DNA of 64,000 nucleotides from Blastococcus sp. PRF04-17 (GCF_023016265.1 NZ_CP095412.1:2914001-2978000); one strand, 5' to 3'; shown: positions 46,134 to 55,269, numbered from the stretch's first letter. The notes: a model not told the origin generated them from the sequence alone. Program-made: numbers and translations.

Positions 46134-47321
46134 ATGACCGACGTCCAGCCGCGATCCCGCGCCCGGATCCCGCGCGACAAGGAGCACGACTACACCGACG
46201 ACATGGCGCACGAGCGCCAGGCGTTCGTCGCCGAGCAGACCGGCGCCGGCCTCCACCACGTCGCGAAGTACTCGTTCGACCCGGCCGTGCTGCCCGGCAA
46301 CGTCGAGAACTTCACCGGGGTCGCGCAGGTGCCCATCGGGGTCGCCGGCCCCCTGACCGTCCGCGGGGAGCACGCGCAGGGCGACTTCTTCATCCCGATG
46401 GCCACCACCGAGGGCACGCTGGTCGCCAGCTACAACCGCGGCATGCGGGTGATCGCCGAGTGCGGTGGCGTGCGGACGACGGTCGTCGACGACCACATGC
46501 AGCGCGCGCCGGCGTTCATCTTCGGCAACGCGCTCGAGGCGCGGGAGTTCGGCCGCTGGGTGGACGAGCACATCGACGGCATCCGCGCCGCGGCCGAGTC
46601 GACGACGCGCTCGGGCAAGCTCACCTACATCGGACAGCACCAGATCGGCCCGCTGCGGTACCTGCGGGTCAACTACACGACGGGGGACGCCGCCGGGCAG
46701 AACATGACGGGCAAGGCGACGCTGGCCGCCTGCGAGTGGATCCGCGAGAACCACCCCGACCACCCGCGCTACGTGCTCTCCGGTGCGATCGACACCGACA
46801 AGAAACACTCGCAGATCAACATGCTGATGACCCGCGGCAAGCGGGTGGTGGCCGAGGTGACGATCCCGAACGAGGTGCTGCGGCGGCTGACCGGCGTCGA
46901 CACGCGGCAGCTGTTCGAGTACCGGCAGATCGGCATGGCGGGGGCGTTCATGTCCGGGGCCGCCTACAACGGCGCGCACGCGGCCAACGGCCTCACCGCG
47001 ATGTTCATCGCCACCGGCCAGGACGTCGCCAACGTGAGCGAGTCGCACTCCGGCATCACCTACGCCCAGCTGCGGGAGAACGGCGACTACTACTGGTCGA
47101 CGACGCTCACCTCGCTCATCGTCGCGACCTACGGCGGCGGGACCGGGCTCCCGACACAGCGCGAATGCCTGGAAATGCTCGGCTGCTACGGCAAGGGCAA
47201 GGTCTACAAGTTCGCCGAGATCTGCGCCGGCGTCGTCCTGGCCGGGGACATCTCGCTGACGTCGGCGATCCTGGCCGGCGACTGGGTGACCAGCCACGAC
47301 GCCCTGGGCCGCAACCGGTAG
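46134..47321 (+). CDS. 3-hydroxy-3-methylglutaryl-CoA reductase
   Basis: 395 aa, NADPH-type HMG-CoA reductase that makes mevalonate. Visible are ENFTGVAQVPIGVAGPL (59-75), catalytic Glu93 in ATTEGTLVAS, DTDKKHSQINM with the Lys pair 223-224, Asp297 in GQDVANV, GGGTGLPTQRECLEMLGCYG and the C-terminal His388 in TSHDALGRNR. Only the catalytic part is present; no membrane region. Other mevalonate-pathway genes are not in the window. Most actinobacteria make isoprenoids by the MEP route, so its purpose is of interest. A REP-A pair separates it from the convergent next gene. Confidence 0.92.
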   Translation: MTDVQPRSRARIPRDKEHDYTDDMAHERQAFVAEQTGAGLHHVAKYSFDPAVLPGNVENFTGVAQVPIGVAGPLTVRGEHAQGDFFIPMATTEGTLVASYNRGMRVIAECGGVRTTVVDDHMQRAPAFIFGNALEAREFGRWVDEHIDGIRAAAESTTRSGKLTYIGQHQIGPLRYLRVNYTTGDAAGQNMTGKATLAACEWIRENHPDHPRYVLSGAIDTDKKHSQINMLMTRGKRVVAEVTIPNEVLRRLTGVDTRQLFEYRQIGMAGAFMSGAAYNGAHAANGLTAMFIATGQDVANVSESHSGITYAQLRENGDYYWSTTLTSLIVATYGGGTGLPTQRECLEMLGCYGKGKVYKFAEICAGVVLAGDISLTSAILAGDWVTSHDALGRNR

Positions 47322-47328
47322 GCGCCCC

Positions 47329-47382
47329 AGCTTTCGGTACAGAAAGCTCGCCCACGACGCCGCGCTTTCTGTACCGAAAGCT
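47329..47382. repeat. REP-A inverted pair
   Basis: AGCTTTCGGTACAGAAAGCT (47329-47348) and GCTTTCTGTACCGAAAGC (47364-47381) between two convergent genes. It could serve as a bidirectional terminator. Confidence 0.8.
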
Positions 47383-47399
47383 CGGGTCCGCAGGACTCC

Positions 47400-48614
47400 T
47401 CAGCGGATCTGCACGCCCGAGATGGTCCGCGCGATGACCAGCCGCTGGATCTCCGACGTCCCCTCGAAGATCGTGTAGATCTTGGCGTCGCGCGCCATCC
47501 GCTCGACCGGGTAGTCGCGGGTGTAACCGTTGCCGCCCAGGATCTGCATCGCCTGCTCGGTCACCCGCACGGCGGTCTCGCCCGCGACGAGCTTGGACAT
47601 CGAGCCCTCGGCGGAGGTGAACCGCTGGCCGTTGCGGGCCATCCACGCCGCACGCCAGACCAGCAAGCGCGCCGCGTCGATCGAGGTCTTCATGTCGGCG
47701 AGCATGAACGCGATGGCCTGGTTCTCGATGATCGGGCGGCCGAACTGCACCCGCTGCTTGGCGTACTCCAGGGCGTACTCGTATGCCGCCCGCGCCACCC
47801 CGACCGCCTGCGCGCCCACACCGGGGCGGGTCCGCTCGAAGGTGGCCATCGAGGGCTGGGTCCGCCCGCTCCTCGCGCCCTCGCGGGCGCGGGCAAGCCG
47901 CTCCTCGAGCTTCTCCCGGCCGCCGAGCAGGCAGTCGCCCGGGATGCGGCAGTCGTCGAGCACGACCTCGGCGGTGTGCGAGGCGCGGATGCCGTGCTTG
48001 AGGAACTTCTGCCCCTGCGCGATGCCCTTCGTGCCGGGCGGGACGACGAAGCTCGCGTGCCCCCGCGTCTTCAGCTCGGGGTCGACCACGGCGGTGACCA
48101 CGTGGATGTCGGCGATGCCGCCGTTGGTCGCCCAGGTCTTGGTGCCGGTCAGCACCCACTCGTCGGCCTTCTCGTCGTAGACCGCCCGGGTGCGCATGGC
48201 ACCCACGTCGGAGCCGGCGTCGGGCTCCGAGGAGCAGAACGCGGCGACCTTGGGCTCGGCGACCGTGCCGAACATGGCCGGGATCCACCGGCCGACCTGC
48301 TCGTCGGTGCCGTTGGCCCGCACCGACGCCGCGGCGAGCGTGGTGCCGACGATGGCCAGGCCGATGCCCGCGTCACCCCAGAAGAGCTCCTCCATCGTCA
48401 GCGGGATGCCGAGTCCGGACTCGTCGAACCACTGGGTGGCGAAGAAGTCGAGCGAGTACAGCCCGATCGTGGCGGCCTCCTGCAGGACCTCCCACGGGAA
48501 GTCCTCGCGCTCGTCGTACTCGTGCGCCGCCGGGCGCACCACGTTCGCGGCGAACTCGTGCAGCCACTTCTGCAGCTCGAGCTGGTCCTCGGTCAGCGCG
48601 AACGACACTGCCAT
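47400..48614 (-). CDS. Acyl-CoA dehydrogenase
   Basis: 404 aa with the three-part ACAD fold. It has [20 protein letters not shown] in the FAD/substrate region, [14 protein letters not shown] and [27 protein letters not shown] carries the catalytic Glu at about 384. It oxidises an acyl-CoA to the trans-2-enoyl-CoA in the cytosol. ATG 48614. It is separate from the htdX-fabG4 genes by a REP-B element and a small tandem repeat. Substrate chain length is not predictable. Confidence 0.93.
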   Translation of the reverse strand: MAVSFALTEDQLELQKWLHEFAANVVRPAAHEYDEREDFPWEVLQEAATIGLYSLDFFATQWFDESGLGIPLTMEELFWGDAGIGLAIVGTTLAAASVRANGTDEQVGRWIPAMFGTVAEPKVAAFCSSEPDAGSDVGAMRTRAVYDEKADEWVLTGTKTWATNGGIADIHVVTAVVDPELKTRGHASFVVPPGTKGIAQGQKFLKHGIRASHTAEVVLDDCRIPGDCLLGGREKLEERLARAREGARSGRTQPSMATFERTRPGVGAQAVGVARAAYEYALEYAKQRVQFGRPIIENQAIAFMLADMKTSIDAARLLVWRAAWMARNGQRFTSAEGSMSKLVAGETAVRVTEQAMQILGGNGYTRDYPVERMARDAKIYTIFEGTSEIQRLVIARTISGVQIR

Positions 48615-48640
48615 GCGGTTCTCCTGTGGATCCGTCCGCC

Positions 48641-48703
48641 GTGATCATCGGCAGGTGGTCGCCCCCAGCGGCGTGGTGACCAGCCATTCGCCGATGATCA
48701 TCG
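48641..48703. repeat. REP-B palindrome, copy 3
   Basis: GTGATCATCGGCAGGTGGTC and GACCAGCCATTCGCCGATGA as imperfect inverted arms, just upstream of the acyl-CoA dehydrogenase start and downstream of the htdX-type gene. Confidence 0.8.
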
Positions 48704-48753
48704 CCAGGTGGGGGCCATCGCCAGGTGCGGGGCCATGAACAGGTGAGGGCAAT
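48699..48753. repeat. Short tandem repeat, three units of about 17 bp
   Basis: Units catcgccaggtgggggc, catcgccaggtgcggggc and catgaacaggtgagggc follow each other directly after the REP-B element and before the htdX-type stop. Confidence 0.6.
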
Positions 48754-48756
48754 GAA

Positions 48757-49611
48757 TCAGCGCGGACGGATGGTGCCCACCACGTGCTCGGTGCCGCTCG
48801 TCGCGTTGCGGACGGCGACGTCCCAGCCCCCGCCGGCCTGCGCGGTGGCGAGGGTGACCGTCGACGGCAGGAACAGCGGCTTGCGGAAGCTGACGTCGAC
48901 GTCGAGCGCGTCGGGCAGCCGTCCGGACAGCGCGCCGAGCACGCGAGCCTTGACCCACATGCCGTGCGCGATCGCCCGCTTGAAACCGAACGCCTTCGCG
49001 GTGAGGCCCGAGAGGTGGATCGGGTTCACGTCGCCGGAGACCTTGGCGTAGCGCCGTCCGGCGTCGTCCGGGACGCGCCAGGTGGCCACCGGACGGGCGA
49101 GGTCGCCGACGGAGACCTCGATGTCGGCCTCCGGCGCGCCCTCGGGCGCCTTCGCCCCGCGGGAGAGGTAGGTCGACGTCGAGCGCCACACCTCCTGGCC
49201 GCCGGCGCTGACCGTGGCCCGCAGGTCGACCGCCGCCCCGCTGCGATGAGCGGCGAAGTTCTCCGCCCACACCTCCAGGTCGAGCAGCGCGTCGGCGCCG
49301 ACCGGCCGGAGCACCTCGATCCGGTTGCGCACGTGCACGAGCCCCGGCAGCGCCACCGGGAACGAGCGGTCGCTCATCAGCGCCATCTGCAGCGGGAAGG
49401 TGAGCATGTGCGGGTAGGTCGCCGGGAGGACGTCGTTCAGCGGCAGCCGGCACACCCGCGTGTAGGCGGCCAGGTGCGCCGGGTCGACGGTGACGCCCCG
49501 GCGCGCGAGACGGGTGTCGGGCAGGCCGCCACCGCGGCCCCACGCCGTGACCGCCGCCTTGGCGTAGAGCTGACCCAGGTTCGGCGCCTGCTCCAGGACG
49601 GTCGTGGCCAT
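48757..49611 (-). CDS. htdX: MaoC-type 3-hydroxyacyl dehydratase, HtdX-like
   Basis: 284 aa double hot-dog protein. The C-terminal half has the hydratase motif YAKVSGDVNPIHLSGLTAKA and FKRAIAHGMWVKARVLG with the catalytic Asp/His. The N-terminal half is a degenerate hot-dog. The ATG overlaps the fabG4 stop by one base (TGATG). The order of this gene next to fabG4, fadA2 and a divergent fadE5 matches the Mycobacterium tuberculosis Rv0241c-Rv0244c locus, which is why I use this name. It probably acts on 3-hydroxyacyl-CoA with FabG4. Confidence 0.85.
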   Translation of the reverse strand: MATTVLEQAPNLGQLYAKAAVTAWGRGGGLPDTRLARRGVTVDPAHLAAYTRVCRLPLNDVLPATYPHMLTFPLQMALMSDRSFPVALPGLVHVRNRIEVLRPVGADALLDLEVWAENFAAHRSGAAVDLRATVSAGGQEVWRSTSTYLSRGAKAPEGAPEADIEVSVGDLARPVATWRVPDDAGRRYAKVSGDVNPIHLSGLTAKAFGFKRAIAHGMWVKARVLGALSGRLPDALDVDVSFRKPLFLPSTVTLATAQAGGGWDVAVRNATSGTEHVVGTIRPR

Positions 49612-50966
49612 CACGCCCCCAGCATCGACTGGCCGCAGACCCGCACGGTCTGGCCGTTGACGCCGGCACTGCCCGGCTGCGACAGCCAGGCGATGGTCTC
49701 GGCGACGTCGACCGGCAGCCCGCCCTGCTGCAGCGAGTTGATCCGGGAGCCGATCTCGCGGGTGCCGAAGGGCATCTTCGCCGTCATCTCGGTGACGATG
49801 AACCCGGGCGCCACCGCGTTGATGGTCGCGCCGCGGTCGGCGAAGGTCGGCGCCCACGCGCGCACCATGCCGATCACCCCGGCCTTGGACGCCGCGTAGT
49901 TGGTCTGGCCGCGGTTGCCCGCGATTCCCGACTGCGAGCTGACGCAGACGATCCGGGCGTTCGGCCTCAGGAGGCCCTCGGCGTCGAGCAGTGCCTGGGT
50001 GATGTCGAGCTGCGCCTGCAGGTTGACCGCCATGACCGAGTTCCACCGGGCGGCGTCCATGTTGACCAGCAGCTTGTCGCGGGTGATGCCGGCGTTGTGC
50101 ACGACGATGTCCACGCCGCCGTGCCGCTCGCGCAGGTGCTCGACCAGCCGCTGGGGCGCGTCGTCGGCGGTGATGTCGAGACCGAACGCCGTTCCGCCGA
50201 TGCGGTTGGCGACCGTGGCGAGGTTGTCGCCGGCCGCCGGGATGTCGACCGCGACGACGTGGGCGCCGTCGCGGGCCATGACTTCGGCGATCGCCGCGCC
50301 GATGCCGCGGGCCGCGCCGGTGACGACGGCGACCTTGCCGGCCAGCGGCTTCTCGTCGTCCTCACCTGACGGGACGTCGGCGGCGGTCAGCGTGACCACC
50401 TGGCCGTCGACGTAGGCCGACCGGCCGGAGAGGAAGAACTTCACCGGCGAGGCGATCGAGCCCTCGGCGCCGGCCGGCACGTACAGCAGGTTCGCCGTCG
50501 ATCCGTTCAGCAGCTCCTTGCCGATGGAGCGGACCAGTCCGTCCAGCGCCTGCCGGGCGGCGGCCTGCGCCGGGGAGTCGGACTCCGACGGCGGCTCGGC
50601 CAGGATCAGCACCCGGCCCGTCGGGGCGAGGCGCTTCACCGCCGGCGCCAGGAAGTCGTGCGCGCCGGCCAGGTCGCCCGGGGTGCGCAGGCCCGTCGCG
50701 TCGAGGATCACCGCGGCCGGCTTCTCGCCGTCCGTGGCGCCGTCGGCGGTCACCGGGGACTGCACGGCGACGCCCTCGCCCTTCAGCAGCTCGGTCAGGG
50801 TGTTCCGCAGCCGGCCCTCGCCCGCCGAGCCGATGACCGCCGGACCGGGCAGCAGCGGCTGGCCGGGCGCGTAGCGGCGCAGCACCGCGGGCCGAGGCAG
50901 GCCGAGCTGCTTGGTGAGGGTGGTGCCGAAGCCGGAGTTCGCGAAGTCGCGGTACCAGTCACTCAC
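49611..50966 (-). CDS. fabG4: High-molecular-weight 3-oxoacyl-(ACP/CoA) reductase FabG4
   Basis: 451 aa, about 200 longer than ordinary FabG. The N-terminal flavodoxin-like domain (1-205) has no cofactor motif. The C-terminal SDR domain has VVTGAARGIGAAIAEVMARD, NAGITRDKLL, the catalytic Ser in CVSSQSG and YAASK. This two-domain build is the FabG4 (Rv0242c) type, an NADH-dependent reductase of 3-oxoacyl-CoA. ATG 50966; the htdX-like gene is coupled downstream. Confidence 0.92.
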   Translation of the reverse strand: MSDWYRDFANSGFGTTLTKQLGLPRPAVLRRYAPGQPLLPGPAVIGSAGEGRLRNTLTELLKGEGVAVQSPVTADGATDGEKPAAVILDATGLRTPGDLAGAHDFLAPAVKRLAPTGRVLILAEPPSESDSPAQAAARQALDGLVRSIGKELLNGSTANLLYVPAGAEGSIASPVKFFLSGRSAYVDGQVVTLTAADVPSGEDDEKPLAGKVAVVTGAARGIGAAIAEVMARDGAHVVAVDIPAAGDNLATVANRIGGTAFGLDITADDAPQRLVEHLRERHGGVDIVVHNAGITRDKLLVNMDAARWNSVMAVNLQAQLDITQALLDAEGLLRPNARIVCVSSQSGIAGNRGQTNYAASKAGVIGMVRAWAPTFADRGATINAVAPGFIVTEMTAKMPFGTREIGSRINSLQQGGLPVDVAETIAWLSQPGSAGVNGQTVRVCGQSMLGA

Positions 50967-50983
50967 GAAGTGCTCTCTTTCCT

Positions 50984-51035
50984 GCTTTCTGTACCGAAAG
51001 CTGGGCGGGGGACCGCAGCTTTCGGTACAGAAAGC
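50984..51035. repeat. REP-A inverted pair
   Basis: GCTTTCTGTACCGAAAGC (50984-51001) and GCTTTCGGTACAGAAAGC (51018-51035), between fadA2 and fabG4 on the same strand. It may attenuate read-through from fadA2 into fabG4. Confidence 0.8.
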
Positions 51036-51047
51036 TGACGGGGGCGG

Positions 51048-52355
51048 TCAGGACTCGAGGATGGCGACGACGCCCTGGCCGCCGGCGGCGCAGATGGAGA
51101 TCAGCCCGCGCTTGCCGGGGCCGGCGGCGTGCAGCGTCTTGGCCAGCTGGGCGACGATGCGGCCGCCGGTGGCCGCGAACGGGTGCCCGGCGGCCAGCGA
51201 CGAGCCGTGGACGTTGAGCTTGGACCGGTCGATCGAGCCGAGCGCGGCGTCGAGGCCGAGCTTCTCCTTGCAGTAGCCGTCGTCCTCCCACGCCTTGAGC
51301 GTCGCGAGCACCGTCGAGGCGAAGGCCTCGTGGATCTCGTAGAAGTCGAAGTCCTGCAGCGTCAGGCCGTTGCGGGCGAGCATCACCGGCACGGCGTAGA
51401 CCGGCGCCATCAGCAGGCCCTCGCCGCCGTGGACGTAGTCGACCGCGGCGGTCTGCGAATCGACGAAGTGCGCCAGCACCGGCAGCCCGTTGTCCGACGC
51501 CCACTCGTCCGACGCCAGCAGCACCGCGGAGGCGCCGTCGGACAGCGGCGTGGAGTTGCCGGCGGTCATCGTGCCCTCGGCACCCTCGGGCAGCCCCTTG
51601 GCGAAGACGGGCTTGAGCGTCGCGAGCTTCTCCAGCGACGAGTCCGGCCGCAGGTTCTGGTCGCGGGTCAGACCGAGGAACGGGGTGACCAGGTCGTCGA
51701 AGAAGCCGCTGTCGTAGGCGGCGGCCATGTTCTGGTGCGACCGGACGGTGAGCTCGTCCTGGGCCTCGCGGCTGATGTCCCACTCGTGCGCGGTGAGCTG
51801 CGCGTGCTCGCCCATGGCCAGGCCGGTGCGCGGCTCGGCGTTGCGGGGGATCTCGGGGACGATCATGCCGGGGCGGATCTTCGCCAGGACCTTGAGCCGG
51901 TCCTGCAGCGTCTTGGCGTTGTTGAGCGAGATGAGCACCCGCCGCAGGTCGTCGCCGACGGCGAGCGGGGCGTCGGACGTGGTGTCCACGCCGCCCGCGA
52001 TGCCCGACTCGATCTGGCCGAGAGCGATCTTGTTGGCGACCAGCGTCACGGCCTGCAGGCCGGTGCCGCACGCCTGCTGGACGTCGTAGGCGGGAGTGGC
52101 CGGCGACAGCTTCGAGCCGAGGACGGACTCCCTGGTCAGGTTGAAGTCGCGCGAGTGCTTGAGGACGGCGCCGGCGACCACCTCGCCCAGCTGCCTGCCC
52201 TGCAGCCCGAAGCGGGCGACGAGCCCGTCGAGGGTCGCGGTGAGCATGTCCTGGTTGGACGCCTGCGCGTACTTCGAGTTCGAGCGGGCGAACGGGATCC
52301 GGTTCCCGCCGACGATCGCGGCCTGACGCGTCGCGGGCTTGGAGTTGGCAGCCAC
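51048..52355 (-). CDS. fadA2: Acetyl-CoA acetyltransferase FadA2 (thiolase)
   Basis: 435 aa. The active-site Cys is in DVQQACGTGLQ (about 96). The C-terminal His and Cys are in GSSLAAGHPFAATGGR and ISICAAGGQG, and YEIHEAFAS carries the usual NEAF-like segment. It cleaves 3-oxoacyl-CoA or condenses acyl-CoAs. GTG 52355 with GGAGG ribosome site; the promoter region is shared with the divergent tetR-fadE5 genes. Synteny with the mycobacterial fadA2 locus supports the name. Confidence 0.92.
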   Translation of the reverse strand: MAANSKPATRQAAIVGGNRIPFARSNSKYAQASNQDMLTATLDGLVARFGLQGRQLGEVVAGAVLKHSRDFNLTRESVLGSKLSPATPAYDVQQACGTGLQAVTLVANKIALGQIESGIAGGVDTTSDAPLAVGDDLRRVLISLNNAKTLQDRLKVLAKIRPGMIVPEIPRNAEPRTGLAMGEHAQLTAHEWDISREAQDELTVRSHQNMAAAYDSGFFDDLVTPFLGLTRDQNLRPDSSLEKLATLKPVFAKGLPEGAEGTMTAGNSTPLSDGASAVLLASDEWASDNGLPVLAHFVDSQTAAVDYVHGGEGLLMAPVYAVPVMLARNGLTLQDFDFYEIHEAFASTVLATLKAWEDDGYCKEKLGLDAALGSIDRSKLNVHGSSLAAGHPFAATGGRIVAQLAKTLHAAGPGKRGLISICAAGGQGVVAILES

Positions 52356-52399
52356 TGGAACCTCCGGGGTCGGCTGAGTTGGCCGGTACCAACAGTACG

Positions 52400-52416
52400 C
52401 GATACTATCGGTATCG
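52400..52416. promoter_or_regulatory. Putative TetR operator overlapping the tetR start and -10 box
   Basis: Inverted repeat CGATAC-TATCG-GTATCG (6-5-6, perfect arms). It covers a -10-like TACTAT (52403-52408) seven bases before the GTG of the regulator. It sits in the 60-bp divergent region with fadA2, so binding could repress both directions. Confidence 0.55.
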
Positions 52417-53120
52417 TGAAAGTTGAGGCGGTGAGACGCTCGTCGCAGGACAAACCTGTCGACGACCTCGACGTTCAGGGCAATGTCGCGCACGCTCGCG
52501 ACCGCCGCGACTCGAGATGGGACGACCACCGGCGGGAACGCCGGGAACAACTCGTCCAGGCGACCCTCGAGGCCATCGGCCGGCACGGGGCGGGCGTCGG
52601 CATGGAGGAGATCGCGGCGGCGGCCGGCACGAGCAAGACCGTCGTCTACCGGCACTTCGCCGACCGCTCGGACCTGTACGTCGCCGTGTGCAACCGGGTC
52701 GCCGCGCAGCTCCTGCCGAAACTGCGGTCGGCGATCGAGGCGAGCACCGGCGATCCGCGCACCATGGTCGCGGCGGCGATCGACACCTACCTCGCGTTCA
52801 TCGAGGCCGACCCGGAGCTCTACCGGTTCGTCGTCCACAGTCAGGCCCTGGGCCGGCCGGCCACCGACCCCGTCGACACCCTCTCCGACCTCGTCGCCCA
52901 GCAGGTGGCGGCCGCGATCGGCGTGGCGCTGCAGCAGGCCGGCCGCGACGCCTCGGCCGCCGAGCCGTGGGGGCACGGCGTGGTCGGGCTGGTCCGCTCG
53001 GCCGCCGACTGGTGGCTCCGCGCCGAACGCCCCATGCTCCGCAGCGAACTCGCTGCTCATCTGACCGATCTCGCCTGGGCCGGACTGGCCGGCGTCGTTC
53101 CACCTCAGGAGGCACAGTGA
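52416..53120 (+). CDS. TetR-family regulator of the fadE5/fadA2 locus
   Basis: 234 aa. The HTH is at about residues 43-90 (RREQLVQATLEAIGRHGAGV, then IAAAAGTSKTVVYRHFADRS). An N-terminal extension of about 38 residues precedes it and the C-terminal helical ligand domain is of TetR_C type. GTG 52416 is probably leaderless. The stop overlaps the fadE5 start (GTGA). Probable autorepressor and repressor of fatty-acid degradation genes, responding to acyl-CoA; ligand is inferred from context. Confidence 0.88.
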   Translation: MKVEAVRRSSQDKPVDDLDVQGNVAHARDRRDSRWDDHRRERREQLVQATLEAIGRHGAGVGMEEIAAAAGTSKTVVYRHFADRSDLYVAVCNRVAAQLLPKLRSAIEASTGDPRTMVAAAIDTYLAFIEADPELYRFVVHSQALGRPATDPVDTLSDLVAQQVAAAIGVALQQAGRDASAAEPWGHGVVGLVRSAADWWLRAERPMLRSELAAHLTDLAWAGLAGVVPPQEAQ

Positions 53121-55171
53121 CCAGCACCCTGCCGACCAGCGTCGACCCGACGACGCTGCAGGACGTCCTCGACGGGCGATGGGCGCACGTCCGCCAGGAC
53201 GCCCGCGAGAACCTGGACGACCACGACTTCCTGCCGACCTACGGAGAGAACACGCAGGAGGCCCGCGAGCGGGTGACCCGTGCGGCCAAGAAGCTCGCGG
53301 ACTCGGGGCGGGTCGGCTTCGGCTTCCCGAAGCAGTACGGCGGTCAGGACGACGCCGGGGCCTCGGTCACCTCGATCGAGATGCTGGCCTTCGGCGACCT
53401 CTCGCTGATGGTGAAGGCCGGCGTCCAGTGGGGCCTGTTCGGCGGTGCCCTCCAGCTGCTCGGCAGCACGCGCCAGCACGACAAGTACCTGCGCGACGTC
53501 ATGAGCTTCGACCTGCCCGGCTGCTTCGCGATGACCGAGACCGGCCACGGCTCCGACGTCCAGCAGCTGCGCACCACCTGCACGTACGACCCCGCGACCG
53601 GGTGCTTCGACCTGCACACCCCGCACCAGGCCGCCCGCAAGGACTACATCGGCAACGCGGCCAAGGACGGCCGGATGGCGGTGGTCTTCGCGCAGCTGAT
53701 CACGCAGGGGAAGAACCACGGCGTGCACGCCTGGCTGGTGCCGATCCGCGACGAGCGGGGCAACCCGATGCCCGGCGTCACGATCGGGGACGACGGCCCG
53801 AAGGCGGGGCTCAACGGCGTCGACAACGGCCGGCTGACCTTCGACCACGTGCAGGTCCCGCGCGACATGCTGCTCGACCGCTACGGCCAGGTCGCCGAGG
53901 ACGGCACCTACACCAGCCTCATCGAGAACGAGACCCGGCGTTTCTTCACCATGCTGGGCACCCTGGTGCGCGGCCGGGTCAGCGTCGGCGGCTCGGCGGC
54001 GTCGGCGACCAAGCTGGCCCTCGACATCGCCGTCCGGTACGGCAACGTGCGACGCCAGTTCGCCGCGCCGGGCGAGGAGCGCGAGATCGTCATCAACGAC
54101 TACCTCGTGCACCAGCGCAAGCTGCTGCCCGCGCTCGCCACGACCTACGGCCTGCACTTCGCCCAGGGGCAGCTGGTCGAGGACATGCACGACATCCAGA
54201 CCGCGGTGCACGCCCGCGGCGAAGAGGTGGACGAGGAGGCGCAGCGCGAGCTCGAGTCCCGCGCCGCCGGGCTCAAGGTCGCCCAGACGTGGCACGCCAC
54301 CCGCACCATCCAGATGTGCCGCGAGGCGTGCGGCGGTGCGGGCTACCTGCAGGAGAACCGGCTGCCGCACCTCAAGGCCGACACCGACGTGTTCACCACG
54401 TTCGAGGGCGACAACACCGTCCTCCTGCAGCTGGTCGCGAAGGGACTGCTCACCGGCTACCGCGACGCGTTCGGCTCGCTGGACGGCTGGGGCAAGGTCG
54501 GCTTCATCGCCGACATGGTCCGCGAGACGGTGCTGGAGCGGACGGCGGCCCGCGCGCTGATCGCCCGGCTGATCGACGCCGTCCCCGGCCGGGACGACGA
54601 GGTGCCGATGCTGGAGCGCGGCTGGCAGCTGAAGATGTTCGAGTTCCGCGAGAAGCACAGCCTCGAGGGTGCGATCCGGCGGCTGCGCAAGAACTCCACG
54701 ATGGAGGGCATGGCGCCGTTCGACATGTTCAACGACGTCCAGGACCACGTGCTGAAGGTGGCCCAGTCGCACATCGACCGGGTCGTGCTGGAAGCCTTCG
54801 TCGCGGGCGTGGACCGGACCACCGACCCGGCCGCCCGGCAGCTGCTCGACACCCTCTGCGACCTGTACGCGCTGTCGACGATCGAGGCGGACAAGGCCTG
54901 GTTCATGGAGCACGGCCAGTTGACCTCGGCCCGCGCCAAGACGCTGACCGCGACGGTGAACCAGCTGCTCAAGGAGCTGCGGCCGCACATGACCACGTTG
55001 GTCGACGCCTTCGCGATCCCGGAGTTCTGGAAAGCGGCCAGGATCCTCGAGGAGGAGGCCGACCGCCAGGAGGCCATGGCCGCCCGCGACGCCGAGGTGC
55101 GCACCGAGGCCGAGGGGCGCCAGGCGTCGAAGAAGAGCGCGACCGACCTCGAGGTCGCCCCGGCTCAATGA
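53117..55171 (+). CDS. fadE5: FadE5-type acyl-CoA dehydrogenase
   Basis: 684 aa, longer than classical ACADs because of a C-terminal helical extension as in FadE5 (Rv0244c). FAMTETGHGSDVQQLRTTCT and YDPATGCFDLHTP form the FAD/substrate region. GGAGYLQENRLPHLKADTDV and FTTFEGDNTVLLQLVAK carry the catalytic Glu. It oxidises acyl-CoA of broad chain length. GTG 53117 with AGGAGG upstream. Coupled to tetR by a 4-bp overlap. The C-terminus is charged and disordered. Confidence 0.9.
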   Translation: MTSTLPTSVDPTTLQDVLDGRWAHVRQDARENLDDHDFLPTYGENTQEARERVTRAAKKLADSGRVGFGFPKQYGGQDDAGASVTSIEMLAFGDLSLMVKAGVQWGLFGGALQLLGSTRQHDKYLRDVMSFDLPGCFAMTETGHGSDVQQLRTTCTYDPATGCFDLHTPHQAARKDYIGNAAKDGRMAVVFAQLITQGKNHGVHAWLVPIRDERGNPMPGVTIGDDGPKAGLNGVDNGRLTFDHVQVPRDMLLDRYGQVAEDGTYTSLIENETRRFFTMLGTLVRGRVSVGGSAASATKLALDIAVRYGNVRRQFAAPGEEREIVINDYLVHQRKLLPALATTYGLHFAQGQLVEDMHDIQTAVHARGEEVDEEAQRELESRAAGLKVAQTWHATRTIQMCREACGGAGYLQENRLPHLKADTDVFTTFEGDNTVLLQLVAKGLLTGYRDAFGSLDGWGKVGFIADMVRETVLERTAARALIARLIDAVPGRDDEVPMLERGWQLKMFEFREKHSLEGAIRRLRKNSTMEGMAPFDMFNDVQDHVLKVAQSHIDRVVLEAFVAGVDRTTDPAARQLLDTLCDLYALSTIEADKAWFMEHGQLTSARAKTLTATVNQLLKELRPHMTTLVDAFAIPEFWKAARILEEEADRQEAMAARDAEVRTEAEGRQASKKSATDLEVAPAQ

Positions 55172-55191
55172 TCCCTGACGCTGCCCGCAGT

Positions 55192-55250
55192 TGATCATCG
55201 GCATGTGGCTGCTCGCCGCGCCGACGGCCGCAACCAAATGCCGATGATCA
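55192..55250. repeat. REP-B palindrome, copy 4
   Basis: TGATCATCGGCATGTGG (from 55192) and its imperfect reverse complement ending TGCCGATGATCA (55250), between fadE5 and the TRIC gene. Confidence 0.85.
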
Positions 55251-55269
55251 CGGGGGAAGGGGGCTGGGG

